Assembly: GCA_018894105.1 (NCBI GenBank) | Contig: CM032117.1 | Coordinates: 48,394,503-48,458,502 of the forward strand | Direction of reading: 5' to 3' | DNA: 64,000 nucleotides | Origin: Jacaranda mimosifolia | Taxonomy: Eukaryota; Streptophyta; Magnoliopsida; Lamiales; Bignoniaceae | Part shown: positions 36,701 through 47,896 of the stretch, piece after piece | Position numbering within the stretch: position 1 is the first letter of the stretch | How the letters are laid out: each line of letters starts with the position of its first letter | Position numbers and translations under genes: made by a program | The notes under the pieces: generated by a model | What the model was told of the DNA's origin: nothing | The model's input: only the letters and a program-made list of their open reading frames with translations | The model's database searches: none

Positions 36701-37403
36701 CAAGAGTTTCATTTGGAAAAATGTAATCTGTCGATTCGGGTTGCCTAAAGTCTTAATCTCGAATAATGGCACTCAGTTTCAAAGTAAGAGCACGAGAAAA
36801 TGGTACGAAGCCTTGGGAATTACCCAACACTTCACGTCGGTGGGAAATCCCTAGGCTAATGGTCAGACCGAGGTCACAAATATAATAGTTCTCGACCACC
36901 TTAAGACTCGAATAATAGGGACAGGGGCTAGTTGGGCAGACGACCTCCCAGGGGTGCTTCGGGTTTACAGGACCACACCTCAAATAGCCACGGGCCGCAC
37001 AGCTTAGTCTACGGATCCGAAGCGGTAATTCTGTCCGAGATGATCCAGCACACAGCTCAAGTAATCTACTATAATCCGATCAGAAATGCGACAGAGAGGA
37101 CGCTTGACCTAATCACCATCGATGAGCAGCGCCACGCAACCTACAACACAATGCAGCGATACCAGTCGAAAATGGCAGAACGCTATAAGAGAACAATGCG
37201 ACCCCGGAGCTTCAAAGTTGGCGACCTCGTCCTCAAGAAAGTAGAAGTATCAAAAAAATGTAGGAAAACTTGACCCAAAATAGGAGGGACCTTACTCAGT
37301 GATTAAAGTGTCCAAGAATAATGCATACCAACTAGCAGACGCGACAGGCCGCGAACTACCACGACCTTGGAACGCAGTAAACCTGAAAAAGTTCTATGTG
37401 TAA
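33709..37403 (+). pseudogene. pol of the Tat element (PR-RT-RH-aRH-IN), broken
   Basis: Aspartic protease with ILVDNGSAVNI (about 33756), the DNGS variant usual in this lineage. RT with NKACPKDPYPLPRID, SFVVPNGVYYF and the catalytic motif at 34849-34860, which reads Tyr-Ile-Asp-Asn instead of the expected YxDD. First RNase H at about 35200-35640 (PVYYCSKALHEPEHNYLEIEK). Second, archaeal-type RNase H at 35700-35925 (HVDGSAT, NNEAEYEALIAG). Integrase zinc finger (HAGICGNHSG...CPSCQIH, 36370-36520). Integrase core with RIDIVG, ISNNGTQF (second Asp is Asn) and NGQTEV. The C-terminus ends NAVNLKKFYV at 37403. Several in-frame stops (for example near 34431, 34540, 35630, 35920 and 36575) separate the parts. 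The catalytic changes in RT and IN mean the copy is dead independently of the stops. Confidence 0.92.
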
Positions 37404-37492
37404 AAGGCCATTGGCCTCCTTTGTATCTCTCCCCAGCAATAAAAATTATAACACATTCTGACAACATAAAACCTGAAAAATCTCCTCTTTAG

Positions 37493-37800
37493 TCAACCCC
37501 GTAGTCGACGAAGCAGACTCCATGCTGCCAAGCCGAGACTTATCCGCAAAGAGCAAACAGTCGACCCCGTAGTCAACAAAGCAGGCTCCATGCCGCCAAG
37601 TCGAGGCTTATTAGCCAAGACCAAACAGTCGACCCCATAGTCGACAATGTAGGCTCCATGCCGCCAAGTTGTGGCTTATCAGCCAAGACCAAACAGTCGA
37701 CCCCATAGTTGACAAAGCAGGCTTTATACCGCCAAGTCGAGGCTTATCAGCCAAGACCAAATAGTCGACCTCATAGTCAATAAAATTATTTGAACTTTAC
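37493..37800. repeat. 68-bp tandem repeats downstream of pol
   Basis: Units of cagtcgacccc-tagtc-ac followed by gccgccaagtcgaggctta recur with tcgacc at 37561, 37629, 37697 and 37765. That is an exact 68-bp period with about five units, the first starting near 37493. Tandem repeats between pol and the 3' LTR are common in Tat elements. Confidence 0.93.
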
Positions 37801-38104
37801 CGTTAGTTATATAAAATCAACCCCGCAGTCGCTAAGTTATTCAAAGTTTGATTACTAATTATTTTGCTTGCATATTAGTCACAATCTACTCGACGAGGAT
37901 CTTGAATGAATCTCGCAAAATATAGCACTGCGAACACTCGACTATAAATTTATTCGCGCAACAGAATAAAGATAGTGAAGGAAAAAGATTAGCTAAACTT
38001 GCTAAAAAGCGAAAAGCATTTGTTTATACATCATCAGAAATGATCCAAAGTACAAAAGCCTCATTGAGGCACGTTCATTACACATTAAAAACAAAAATGA
38101 ACAA

Positions 38105-39730
38105 AAACTTAGCTAGAACCAGCATCCTCATCACCAACCGCCCGAGCTCCCTCCTCAATGGCCTGCTTGAGCTCGTCACTCGAAGGGATAGCTATCGGCG
38201 CAGGCTTGGGCATAGCCACGGCAACGGGCACAGCGACGGTCGCCTGTTGAGATGGACTGGCAACATCGATAAGGAATCGCTTGTCAGGAGTAGAAAAATA
38301 TGCCGCTGCGTCGATCGCCTTCTTCTTGACCTCGAACACAAAGTCATCGGCGAACTCAAACTCCTGGGTGATGGCCTTCAGCTTCTACTCGACCTCGGCT
38401 TGCCTCATCTACTCGTTTGTCAGTTAGGTCGATGCCGAAGCCTCCGTGATGCCCTCGCTACAGTAGCCTCGACGCCTGCTCCCTTAGCCCCACCCTCATC
38501 CTCCGAATAAAGCTATAACTGCTCATCAAGCAAGTGGCTAACACGACTCCTATCTTCTGGTCGAAAGTAGTACCCCAAAAATTGCAATTGTTTGAATGCC
38601 TTCTCGAAGGAGCTCCGGGCATCGTGGAGCGCGAAAACAACGCTCGCATCCTGGAACGCCGCACTCAGCATGAACTGCTGCACTACCTCTCGTTGCATCA
38701 GCGGCAGTATCAGGTAGAACTCAGTTCGGGCTTCGTCCAGACCTGTAGTCCGACTAGCATTGAAGGCGACATGCCCATCCAACCTCAACTTTTTTAGCAA
38801 CTCATCCATCTTTGTCCTCTCCTGGACAGATGCGACCAGCTGCTTGTCCTTCAGTTAGAGCTCCTTGGTCAGCTTCCTGACCTGTTTCTCCAACTCGTCA
38901 ACCCTCATCTGTGAAGACTCGAGCTGAGCCTTTAGAGTCTCTGCATCCCCACCAGCCTCCAGCTATTCCCGATCGACCAGGGCCTGCTCCAACCTCTGGT
39001 AGAAATTATATTCCAGCTGGCCGACCTGAAAGACAACGCTGTTAGATAATCTATCAACATGCAGCAGCGTAATAAGTGCGAGCAAAACCTTACCATGTTG
39101 GCATGATAGGCCAACGCCTAAAGAGTCGCGTCTTGGCTCAGTCCCATAATCTTTCTCTGGTCGGCCAGGAACTAACCAGCCATCAACACTTTCAGTGAGG
39201 CAGCCCCCATCAACCCCGCCGTCTCCATGGAAAGCGAGTTATGCACCACCATACCCAACTCATTCCCAAACCTAGGCGAAGACAGCTTAGGCAGGTTGAA
39301 TAGGACATCGTCCCCACGCGGGCCAAAGAGGTCATCTCTGCTCGGTTATGCACACTTGAAGCAGGTCAATCATGGGAGCACTCAGAGGAAACCTAAGACC
39401 ACATCTGAAAGCATCCTCGAAAACAGTAATACAACCTACGAGAGGACGGTGCATTCGGCCAATGGCCCCAGGAGTCAGCAGTTCGTATTCGACAGGAATA
39501 TGGTATAACTGCATAAGACGTCTCAGGTCCACAGGGTTGATGGTGGACACAATCTCGCTATAATGATCCAGTGTGAATAATCGACCCCACGAGGGAGGAA
39601 CCTGGCTCGGCCCAGCTTCATCCCCCCCGCGGTTGCTACTTGAGCTGCTAGAACTAGAATCGTCACTCGATGACTCTCTAGACTCTCCAGATACATATCT
39701 AGGCCTATCAGACTAGGTGGCCTCACCATC
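38105..39730 (-). pseudogene. antisense extra ORF (aORF) of the Tat element, broken
   Basis: On the minus strand from about 39720: an Arg/Ser-rich acidic leader (SRESSSDDSSS-like), then YHIPVEYELLTPGAIGRMH and EDAFRCGLRFPLSAPMIDLL, which match the 'putative gypsy type transposon' domain (PF04195-like). It continues toward a coiled-coil-like C-terminal half: 38809-38513 (FKQLQFLGYYFRPEDRSR) and 38339-38109 (KRFLIDVASPSQQ). Frameshifts and stops break it, for example a TGA after CITEQR (about 39332). Antisense ORFs in this position are known in Tat/Retand elements; their function is unknown. Confidence 0.8.
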
Positions 39731-40131
39731 CCCTCATCGACTACCCTCAGAGCTAGATAAACCCAACATTATGTCAAAAAAGAAAAAATCTAAAGGACAC
39801 GGAATAGAAATGAAGGAGACACTTACTGAATCGAAGAGCTAAAAGCAGAAAATCTTGACTGCGAGAACGTTTAGCTAAGCGCTCGACCAGAAGCTAAAGC
39901 AATAAAAGTAAGAATGGTTAGTTTTACCGTGGATATTTATAGGTGTGTAAATGCGAGAACCCAAGCGCCTGTAATAATGCAGTAACCGCCATGTCGCCCC
40001 ACACGCGCCACGATGTAACCGCTTAATAAATACGCCAAACCATGGTCGATTTTCAAAAAACCTTGGTCTATTCTTGTAACTGGCTATCAAGCTACTTCTC
40101 AATGCTTCTCGTCGAATCCTCATTCAGCCTT

Positions 40132-40147
40132 GGGAAGTGGGGGGACT
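40132..40147 (+). other. polypurine tract of the Tat element
   Basis: gggaagtggggggact lies just upstream of the 3' LTR. It is the expected primer site for plus-strand synthesis. Confidence 0.8.
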
Positions 40148-40149
40148 CA

Positions 40150-40840
40150 TGATATGGGATGGCCCAAGCAGCTTGGCCCAAACCAAATTGGCCCAAAGAT
40201 GCAGCGCTAGGCCCAGTCTTACATCCGAGGCCCATAGGCGCAATCGACCTCAGTCGACCTCTTTCTTGACCCGCACCTCTAATCTGTTCCCCATAACGAT
40301 GTCAGGTCGACCTTATCGACCAGAGAGGTCGGTACAGTACAATACTCTGCCGCCGCATTAAATGCACTAACATGTGGCATGCCTCCGCATTAATGGCGCC
40401 TGCCGCCCCTTTACCGCCTGACGAAGCAGGCGCTTCAACAGTGTACTACTCTGCCTTATAACCAGGGAAGATGGCCACCTGGAATGGCATAGGGAGGAGA
40501 GTTGAGCAATTGCCCCTCATGCGAGGACAAATGCCCTCTCTACACGTCAAGGGCATCACAGACAAATTTCCAAGTAGAGAAGGTTATAAATACCCCCATT
40601 CCAACCTTTTAAATGTATGCTCTCATATATACAAAAAGCCCATACTCTGCTGCTCTTATTATCTAGTCAACCCATATTGACTTGAACATTGGAGGGCCTA
40701 AGCCGAGGGCTCATCGGCTAGCCTGACGTTTGCTAGTGATTGCAGGACTCAGCCCACCTAAACAAGTATATCGACCAGACATGTCGAGTTTCACCAAGTC
40801 TTCTAGTTGATCCAACATCCAATGGATTCAACCTTCATCG
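40150..40840 (+). repeat. 3' LTR of the Tat element
   Basis: 691 bp, the partner of 31202-31892. The last base is G instead of the A expected from the TG...CA rule and present in the 5' LTR. TATAAATA lies at 40585-40592. GTTGC follows at once. Confidence 0.95.
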
Positions 40841-40845
40841 GTTGC

Positions 40846-41287
40846 TATATCCCCTTACAAAGTGTTAGGACTTATACCTCTCCTATGTTCTTGATTCTTT
40901 TTTCCGAGATAGGTGTGAAAGATGACAAAAGCTACAGTCATGCTCCTAACTTGGTATAAATGGTTTTTAAATAGCTGCTACGTGTTCAAGACTACTGGAC
41001 TTATTGTGTGAACTTGAGTATGTAAGCTTGAACCACGATATCTTATGTAAATATTTTGTATACATTTGGGTTTATAATGCTAGTATCCATTTATTGTTCA
41101 AGTTTTGCTAATATGTGTTGAGATGTTGGGTTGAAAATATTATCTACTAGAAGTAATGTAATATTAGCAGCTTGTTTGGTTGAAATGGTTTTGTGCTCAT
41201 GTGCAATCTAAGCATGATATGATACTGTTGTATTAATATGAGTAGCACCTCGGCCCGAAGTAGGCACCTCTTGGGTCGGGTGTTACA
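40846..41287. mobile_element. right part of the older LTR-like sequence
   Basis: Follows the GTTGC duplication and ends in ggcccgaagtaggcacctc then ttgggtcgggtgttaca, a form typical of plant Ty3/gypsy LTR 3' ends. It has no coding content. It is probably the second half of the sequence at 28556-31201. Confidence 0.5.
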
Positions 41288-42598
41288 CATATTGTATTAA
41301 TTCTGACTTTATCTTTAAAAATAAAAAATGCTCACATCGGTTGCAAAACGACAACTTTAACTCTTGGTGACAACTAGTTTTAAAGTAGCTCAAATTTTTA
41401 TTTTTCTTTCCCTTGATGCTTGAATTCAAAGTTTCACACTTTTTATAATAAATGTATAATTAGTTTAGATGAAAGGTGAAATTGATTATAATATTGTGAT
41501 TGTATTTCAAATTATGTGTTGCCAACTATACTAATTTAATATTTAATTTTAGATATCCAAATATTGTCAGGACCATTTAACCCGAACAGCCGTATGCCCA
41601 TTCAATCCCATTCCAAAATTCTTGAATCTATTAGCCCCCATTAATGGACAATTACTGAGGCCTTATTTACATTCTTGATAGCCCTAATGAAGACCATAAT
41701 TTAGGCACATAAATTGTTTACTCTACACTATTCGAGCTTGTTAGGTTTCATTACTGTATATAGATATTGAATGATGTAATATGCTAACTTTTATGTCTGA
41801 TTAAAGAATCAAACTTAGACCAAATATGAGATGAGGTCACGACATGACATGGATGCCCCTCACTTATATGTTGTTTACATAAATAGCCTCAACCCATCCT
41901 AAATTAACATAATTTTCAGTATATCATGTTAGGATTTTCATTGTTCACACTCAAATCAAAACTCATATCGTTATTGAGAAAAAGTTAGCCATAACAATGG
42001 TGACGAGCTCGAGAGAGTAGATGGAGGTGTTGGGAAATGGAATAAGGGGAAAAGAAGAAAAGAGGAAAGGAAAATGGGGAGGCAGATGAAGAGAAGAAAA
42101 ACGAAGAAAAGAAGATAGAAGATGAAAAGTAACAAGGGAAGAAAAGAATAATAGAGGAGAAGAGAAACGGGAAAAGGCAAGGAAAAAGAAATGGGTGGCC
42201 AGTGGACATAAGTGCAGTTGTGGAGATGAAAAGTGGATAATCGACAGTGGCAATCGGTAGGAGCAAGCAATGGATAATAGGTAAAGGTCGATGGCAATCA
42301 CATTTTAGAATATTATTATATATGTAATTGGATGAAATATTGAAGTGTTTGGAGTTCACATTTCCACTTAAGTTTGTAAAAGGCGTTGCCAATTTGTTAA
42401 TTTATATAATAGCAATCATATTCTTTTTACTGAGGGCATTCTTATTAATATACAATTTATCCTCCTTTTTTCATCTATATAATTAAATAATATATTTAAT
42501 TATCATTCATCATCTTATATTTTACTAACAATATAATATAATAATTATAATTATTATCGTTATCAAAAATTTTATTCGATCACATTCCATCATCTTAA
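41288..42598. other. non-coding AT-rich stretch with a purine-rich tract
   Basis: I see no gene. A strongly purine-skewed tract (almost only A and G on the plus strand) occupies about 42001-42200. The minus-strand open frames over it are low-complexity Phe/Ser/Leu strings and are not counted as genes. Confidence 0.7.
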
Positions 42599-42608
42599 GT
42601 AAATGAGG

Positions 42609-45600
42609 AGAAGTATTTGCGAATCATCCTCTTGTCCTCAGGTGACAAGCGTATGTCTCTTATCAATTTGACAAGTTTTTTGCATCTTTTTTTTCCTAAA
42701 TCAAAACTTTCTTACTCCAAAACTCTCATGGATCATCTTATAAATATGCAAAAGTTACAATAGAAGAAGAGGATGAAAGGGGAGTAATCTTGGAAAATGA
42801 CAAGGAAGAGAGGACAAATCAACCCCAATATTGCTTGATGGGCTGACTCCTTACGAGTAAGCATATAAATTTTATAGCGTTCAAGAATGCCATGGCGGCG
42901 ATATGGCAACCAGTTAAAGGGGTTTGTATTTGTTCCAAATTTTTCATTATCTAGATATGCAGAGGATATTAACAGATAGACTGTGGATGTTTGATTAGCA
43001 TCTACTCATCTTGAAACAAGTTCAGCCGGATGAACAACCCCAGAATATACCGCTTACTTGTGTTGGTTTTTAGATTCAACTTTACAATTTAACAGTTGGT
43101 TTTAACTCTGAACGAGTATGTTAAAGCATTGGGAATTATGTTAGGGATTATATTGAATCGGATCCTAACAATTTTAGTGGTATATAGAGATAGTTTATGA
43201 GGATCCGAGTAGATATAGATACCTGATTACCTTTGAAAAGAAGAACAAGGATGAAAAAATAGGGGAGAGATTGATTTTTGATACATTTCAAATATAAACG
43301 ATTACCCATATTTTGTTTCTTCTGCGGGATTTTAGACCATTCTGGGAAGTTTTGTTCGAAACTATATGACTGTGATAAAGATCCCTCTGAATTTGCCTAT
43401 GGGAGTTGGATGAGAGCTCCTAATTGAAAGCAACAGTCAGGAATCGACGAGCAGTGATTACAATACACAATGCTGAAAGAAAGAAAGAACGTTCAAACTA
43501 AAAACACAGTGGGAAAGAAAACTAATGAAGGAAATCTTTCTAAAGCGAAAAAATAGGATGCAATAAGAAATCATAGGATAGTAGGCGAGTTTCACAGAGC
43601 GAAAAAAGAAAATGTGAATCGGTTGAGATAAGGAAAGATAAGCATGTGATGGGGGAGGGTTGGTATTAACGATTCTAAATTGTGATGTATGGAAGAATTG
43701 GTGGATCAAGCTATATTTTTTAGAATTTAACTCAAAGCCCATATTTGATAGAGAATTGAGGCACAAAAAACTAGCTAGTGGCGGGTTCTGGATCCCAGGC
43801 CTGCCAAAATCTATGAGTACTATAAGTTGGAATTGTTGTGGGCTTGAGAACCCACAGACAATTCATGTTTTGAAAGACTAAATAAAGTCCAAGCAACCTA
43901 ATTTTTTATTCTGAATAGAGATGATATTGGGCCGAGAACAAATGGAGCGGATTAGAGTTGAAATTTCCTATAAGGGGTGTTTTGCAATAAATAGCATTAG
44001 GAATATTGGTGGGATTGCAATGTTGTGGCGGTAGGAGGATGTGGCAAAATTGATAAGTTTCTCTCATAACTTTATTGATGGAGAGGTAAATATTGAAGGG
44101 ATGACTAAATGGAGGCTTACATGATTTTATGGTTACCCTGAGAGAGCTAGAAGGAGAGAATCGTGGGAGCTTCTTTGCAGCATTAAGGAGAAATCTAATT
44201 ATGTATTGGAGATTTTAATGATTGGTTACCCCATTTTGAGAAAAATGGCAGATACCCTCATCCTATTGGACTTTGCTCATACTTTAGAAATCATGTTAAT
44301 ATATGTGGACTTAGGGATTTGGGCTTGATTGGGCACCCATATACATGGGAGAAAAGAAGAGGAACTCCCTAGTTTGTTGAAGAAAAGCTTGATAGGGTAT
44401 TTGCAAATCAAAATTGGAGTAGATTTTTTAAAGACGCTAAAGTGTTTAATCTTCAAGCTGTAAGGTCAGACCACTCCACTATCTTCCTTAGTCGAGACCA
44501 TAGGTTTACAAAGAAAAAAATAGGCATTTTAAATTCAAAAATGGTTGATTGAGGGAGAAGCAATGTAAATTGATTGTTTGTTATAGTTGGGAAGCGAGTC
44601 GTGGTTCTCTTATCCAAGATAGATTAGGAAAATGTAGCCATGATTTATTAGTTTGGGGTTACAATTTGATGAAAAATTTTAGGGAAAGGCTAGAAGAAAG
44701 TCATAGTAAGATGAGAAAGTTCAGGGCAGAATGAGATGTACAATCGTAGCAAGAATATACAAAAGTTCGGTATCAGTATGTTACAGTTCTTGAACAAAAA
44801 GAGGGTTATTGGAGACAGTAGGCTAAGTAATTCTTGCTCTAGGAAGAGGATTCAGATACTCATTATTTTCATGCTAAAGCTTCAACTCGTTGGAAGAATT
44901 ATTCATTTACTCAGTTAAAAGATAGTGAGGGTAACTGGAGAAATGGGAAAAATGGGTTTGGTAAAGGTATTGCAATTATTTCAATAATCTTTTTTCATCC
45001 ACTGGTAATGAGAATGAACCAATGTTGACTTGTATTGATAATAGAGTATCCCTGAACCAAAATGAAGGTCTTACCTGAGAGTTTAGTCATCTTGAAGTTA
45101 AAGAAGCCATATTTTCTACGCATCCAAAAAAAATCTCCTAGCTCGAATGGAATAAATCCTACATTTTATCAAAATTTCTAGAATGTGGTAGGAGAGGATA
45201 TTACTGCAGCTTGCCTAGACTTGTCAAATAATGAGTACCTTCCCAAAGGGCTGAATGATACAAATATTTATTTAATTCCTAAGAAGAAAAATCTAGAAGT
45301 AATGACTGATCTAAGGCCTATTGCTCTATGTAACATCTTGTACAAGGTTGTTTCAAAGGTCTTAGTGAACAGGTTGAAAAGATCTCTTCCATCAGTTATT
45401 TCAAAAATCCAAAGTGCATTTGTACCAAGAAAACTAACCACAGATAAGATTATAATTGCTTTTGAGTCTATACACTTTTTGAAGAGGAAAACAAAATGAA
45501 AGAAGGGTATTGTAGCACTCAAGATTGACATGAGCAAAGCATATGATAGAATTGAATGAGAGTTTCTCAGAGGAATGATGGTGAAAATGGGCTTCAATCA

Positions 45601-47875
45601 AAAGTTTGTTAAGCTGGTTACGATGTGTGTAATTTGTTAAGTTCAGGATTAATCATCATTGTTGTAATATTGGTTCATTAATTCCTCAAATAGGCCTACG
45701 TCAAGGGGATCCCCTTTTCACCATATCCATTTATTCTTTGTGCAGAAAGACTCTCTGCAATTCTAAAGAAGACTAAAAGCCAAGGAAATATCCATGGACA
45801 TAAAATTGCTAGAAGAGCTCTTTCGATTACTCACATTTTCTTTGCGGATGATTACCTCTTATTCTTTAGGGCCTCCTTAGATAAGTATAGAGCCATAAAA
45901 GAACAGTTGCAGGAGTATGAGAGAACATCAAGGCAAATTATTAATTTTTAAAAATCTGTCGTTTACTTTAGTTCTAACACAAAGTCTAAAGATAGAAACA
46001 ATATTTGTTCTTTCCTTAATATCCAGGCTATGGATGATCATGGAAAGTATTTAGAACTGCCATCTTTGATTGGAAGAAAGAAGAAGGAGATGTTCAATTA
46101 TGTTAAAGAAAAAATGTGGCAAAGAATGCAAGGATGGAACAAGAATCTCTTAACTAGAGCTGGAAAGAAGTGTTAATCAAAATAGTGGCACAATCAATCC
46201 CGAACTATGTAATGAATGTATTTTTACTGCCAATTGAGTTGTGTGATGAAATTGAGAATATGATGAACTTCTTCTATTGGAACTTAAACCACAGTAATTC
46301 AGGAGGTATCAAGTGGATGATATGGGACAATTTGTGTGCTGATAAAATTGATGGAGGGCTGGGGTTTAGAAAATTAAGGGAATTCAACATTACAATGTTA
46401 GGAAGATAGGCTTGGAGGCCGATCCCATCCCTAGAATCTCTTGCTGCCAGGATTTTTAAGGCTCGTTAAGTCGTTATTATGAAGGAAAGTCATTTTTTGA
46501 AGCAAAATTGAATTCGAACCCGAGTTAAATCTGGAGAAGTATTTTAGCATCCCAATCTCTTTTAAGATAAGGAAGTTTTCTTAAGGTAGGAAATAGAGAA
46601 ACAATTACTATTTGGAAAGATCCATATTTGAACGACCCTCATCACCCGTATATCATAACAACAGTAAGCAATGAAATATTTGATAGCAATGCTAATCTCT
46701 TAATAAACCTAGATAATAGAAGCTGGAATGTTGAGCTTATCAAGTCCTTATTTAATAAAAGAGATGTATGCAGGATTTTGAGCATTCATCTGAGCAAATG
46801 GAGAAATAAGGACATTTAGTTTTGGAAGTATGAGAGTAAAGGTGCATATTTAATGAGAAGTAGCTATAATAGATTGATTCAAGGAAGGAATAGCCAATTA
46901 GCGAAACCCCAAAATTCCATCTGGAAATGGATTTGGAAGGCAAAAGTACCATCGAAAGTTCACAATTTGGTGTGGCGACCGTGTAAAGGATGCATGCCTA
47001 CCAGGGATATTCTTCTCTCTAAGAAAGTTGAAGTCAACCAACTATGTCTAGTTTGTCAATCGCACTCTGAAACGGTTGCTCATGTTTTGATCTGATGTCC
47101 AGTAGCTGGCTTTTGTTGGAATTTTATCACAACAGATATTCCATCTATGGAGGTACCTAATTTGGTTGAATGGTTGAAACACTTGAGTTCCAGAATAGAC
47201 AATGACAAAGTAAATAGAGCATTGATGATTCTCTGGGGCATTTGGAATAATAGAAATCAACTGGTATGGAATAATAGAGGTGGGACAGTGCATAGTATTG
47301 TTATTTAGGTTGATCATCTTTTGGAATAATGGATAACAACTCAACAGAGTAGAGGGAAACGAAGACAAGGCCACAACTATGCAAATCTGCAAAAGTGGAC
47401 TTTGCCATCTAATGGATGGTTTAAATGTAATGTCGACGCAGCAATTTTCCCTCATATTTCTAAGTATGGGGCTAGCTGGGTAGTAAGAAATGATCAAGGA
47501 GTGTTTTAAGTGGGTAAAACAATCCCTTTTGATGGACAAATTTCTCTATTGATAGCCGAAGTTCTGAGCTTTCATGAGGCACTTAGTTGGGCTAAAGAAA
47601 ATTTTCATTTTTCAATTATGTTCGAGTCAGATTCTGAAGATGTGTTATTTTTTGGGCTAGTAATAGACGAATGTAAAACTGTTTTATATGCGCTTAATAG
47701 GTTTGTTTCTCTTGTTAGGCAGTCAGCGAACCAAGTTGCTTATCATATAGCGAGGGTAACTGTTTCTATGTCTGATGCTATTGTGTGGGAGAGTAGTCCT
47801 CCTACTTTTATTTCAAATGTTCTTTTTGATGATTTGCAATGGAGTTTTCTCTTTTTAGTCAAAAAGAAAAAAATG
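42609..47875 (+). mobile_element. near full-length L1-type LINE with C-terminal RNase H, 5.3 kb
   Basis: A 10-bp direct repeat GTAAATGAGG flanks it (42599-42608 and 47876-47885). It has a 5' leader, ORF1 (DUF4283-like plus CCHC), ORF2 (APE endonuclease, RT, zf-RVT, RNase H) and an A-rich 3' end (aaaaagaaaaaaatg). Order and content match plant L1 LINEs that carry RNase H. Both ORFs have many stops. Confidence 0.9.
42729..43430 (+). pseudogene. LINE ORF1 (DUF4283 / zinc-knuckle RNA-binding protein), broken
   Basis: Starts MDHLINMQKL with EEEDERGVIL soon after. Then come NFIAFKNAMAAIWQPVKGV (the DUF4283 core), DPSRYRYLITFEKK, a diverged knuckle near 43320-43380 and a YGSWMRAP-like end. Several stops and frame changes are present. 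The start is chosen because MD-L followed by an acidic stretch is the usual N-terminus of these proteins. Confidence 0.75.
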
Positions 47876-47896
47876 GTAAATGAGGTCTATCTATAA
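43813..47896 (+). pseudogene. LINE ORF2 (endonuclease, reverse transcriptase, RNase H), broken
   Basis: APE-type endonuclease start SWNCCGLENPQT (43827). RT with LIPKKKNLEVMTDLRPIALC and VLVNRLK (45270-45390), LKIDMSKAYDRIE (45520), GLRQGDPL (45692) and the catalytic FFADDYLLFF (45838). Then a zf-RVT region (IWKWIWKAKVPSKVHNLVWR, 46920-47090) and a plant RNase H-type C-terminus (WFKCNVDAA, about 47420; FESDSEDVL, about 47625). The RT motif ADD is intact. Stops and frameshifts occur throughout, for example after KRKTK at 45499 and inside the endonuclease. Confidence 0.9.

Larger units (their letters stand above)
31202..40840 (+). mobile_element. Tat-lineage Ty3/gypsy LTR retrotransposon, 9.6 kb
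   Basis: Complete structure: 5-bp duplication GTTGC (31197-31201 and 40841-40845), two 691-bp LTRs starting TGATATGGGA, a primer-binding site, gag, protease, RT, RNase H, a second archaeal-type RNase H, integrase, 68-bp tandem repeats, an antisense extra ORF and a polypurine tract. Dual RNase H and an antisense ORF downstream of pol are marks of the Tat/Retand group. Many stops and frameshifts disable gag and pol. It split an older LTR-like sequence; the empty site would read gtaaattagttgctatatcc. Confidence 0.95.

Noticed and set aside
41963..42392. Three overlapping minus-strand frames rich in Ser, Phe and Leu
   Set aside because: They translate a purine-rich tract; several frames are open at once and no domain is visible.
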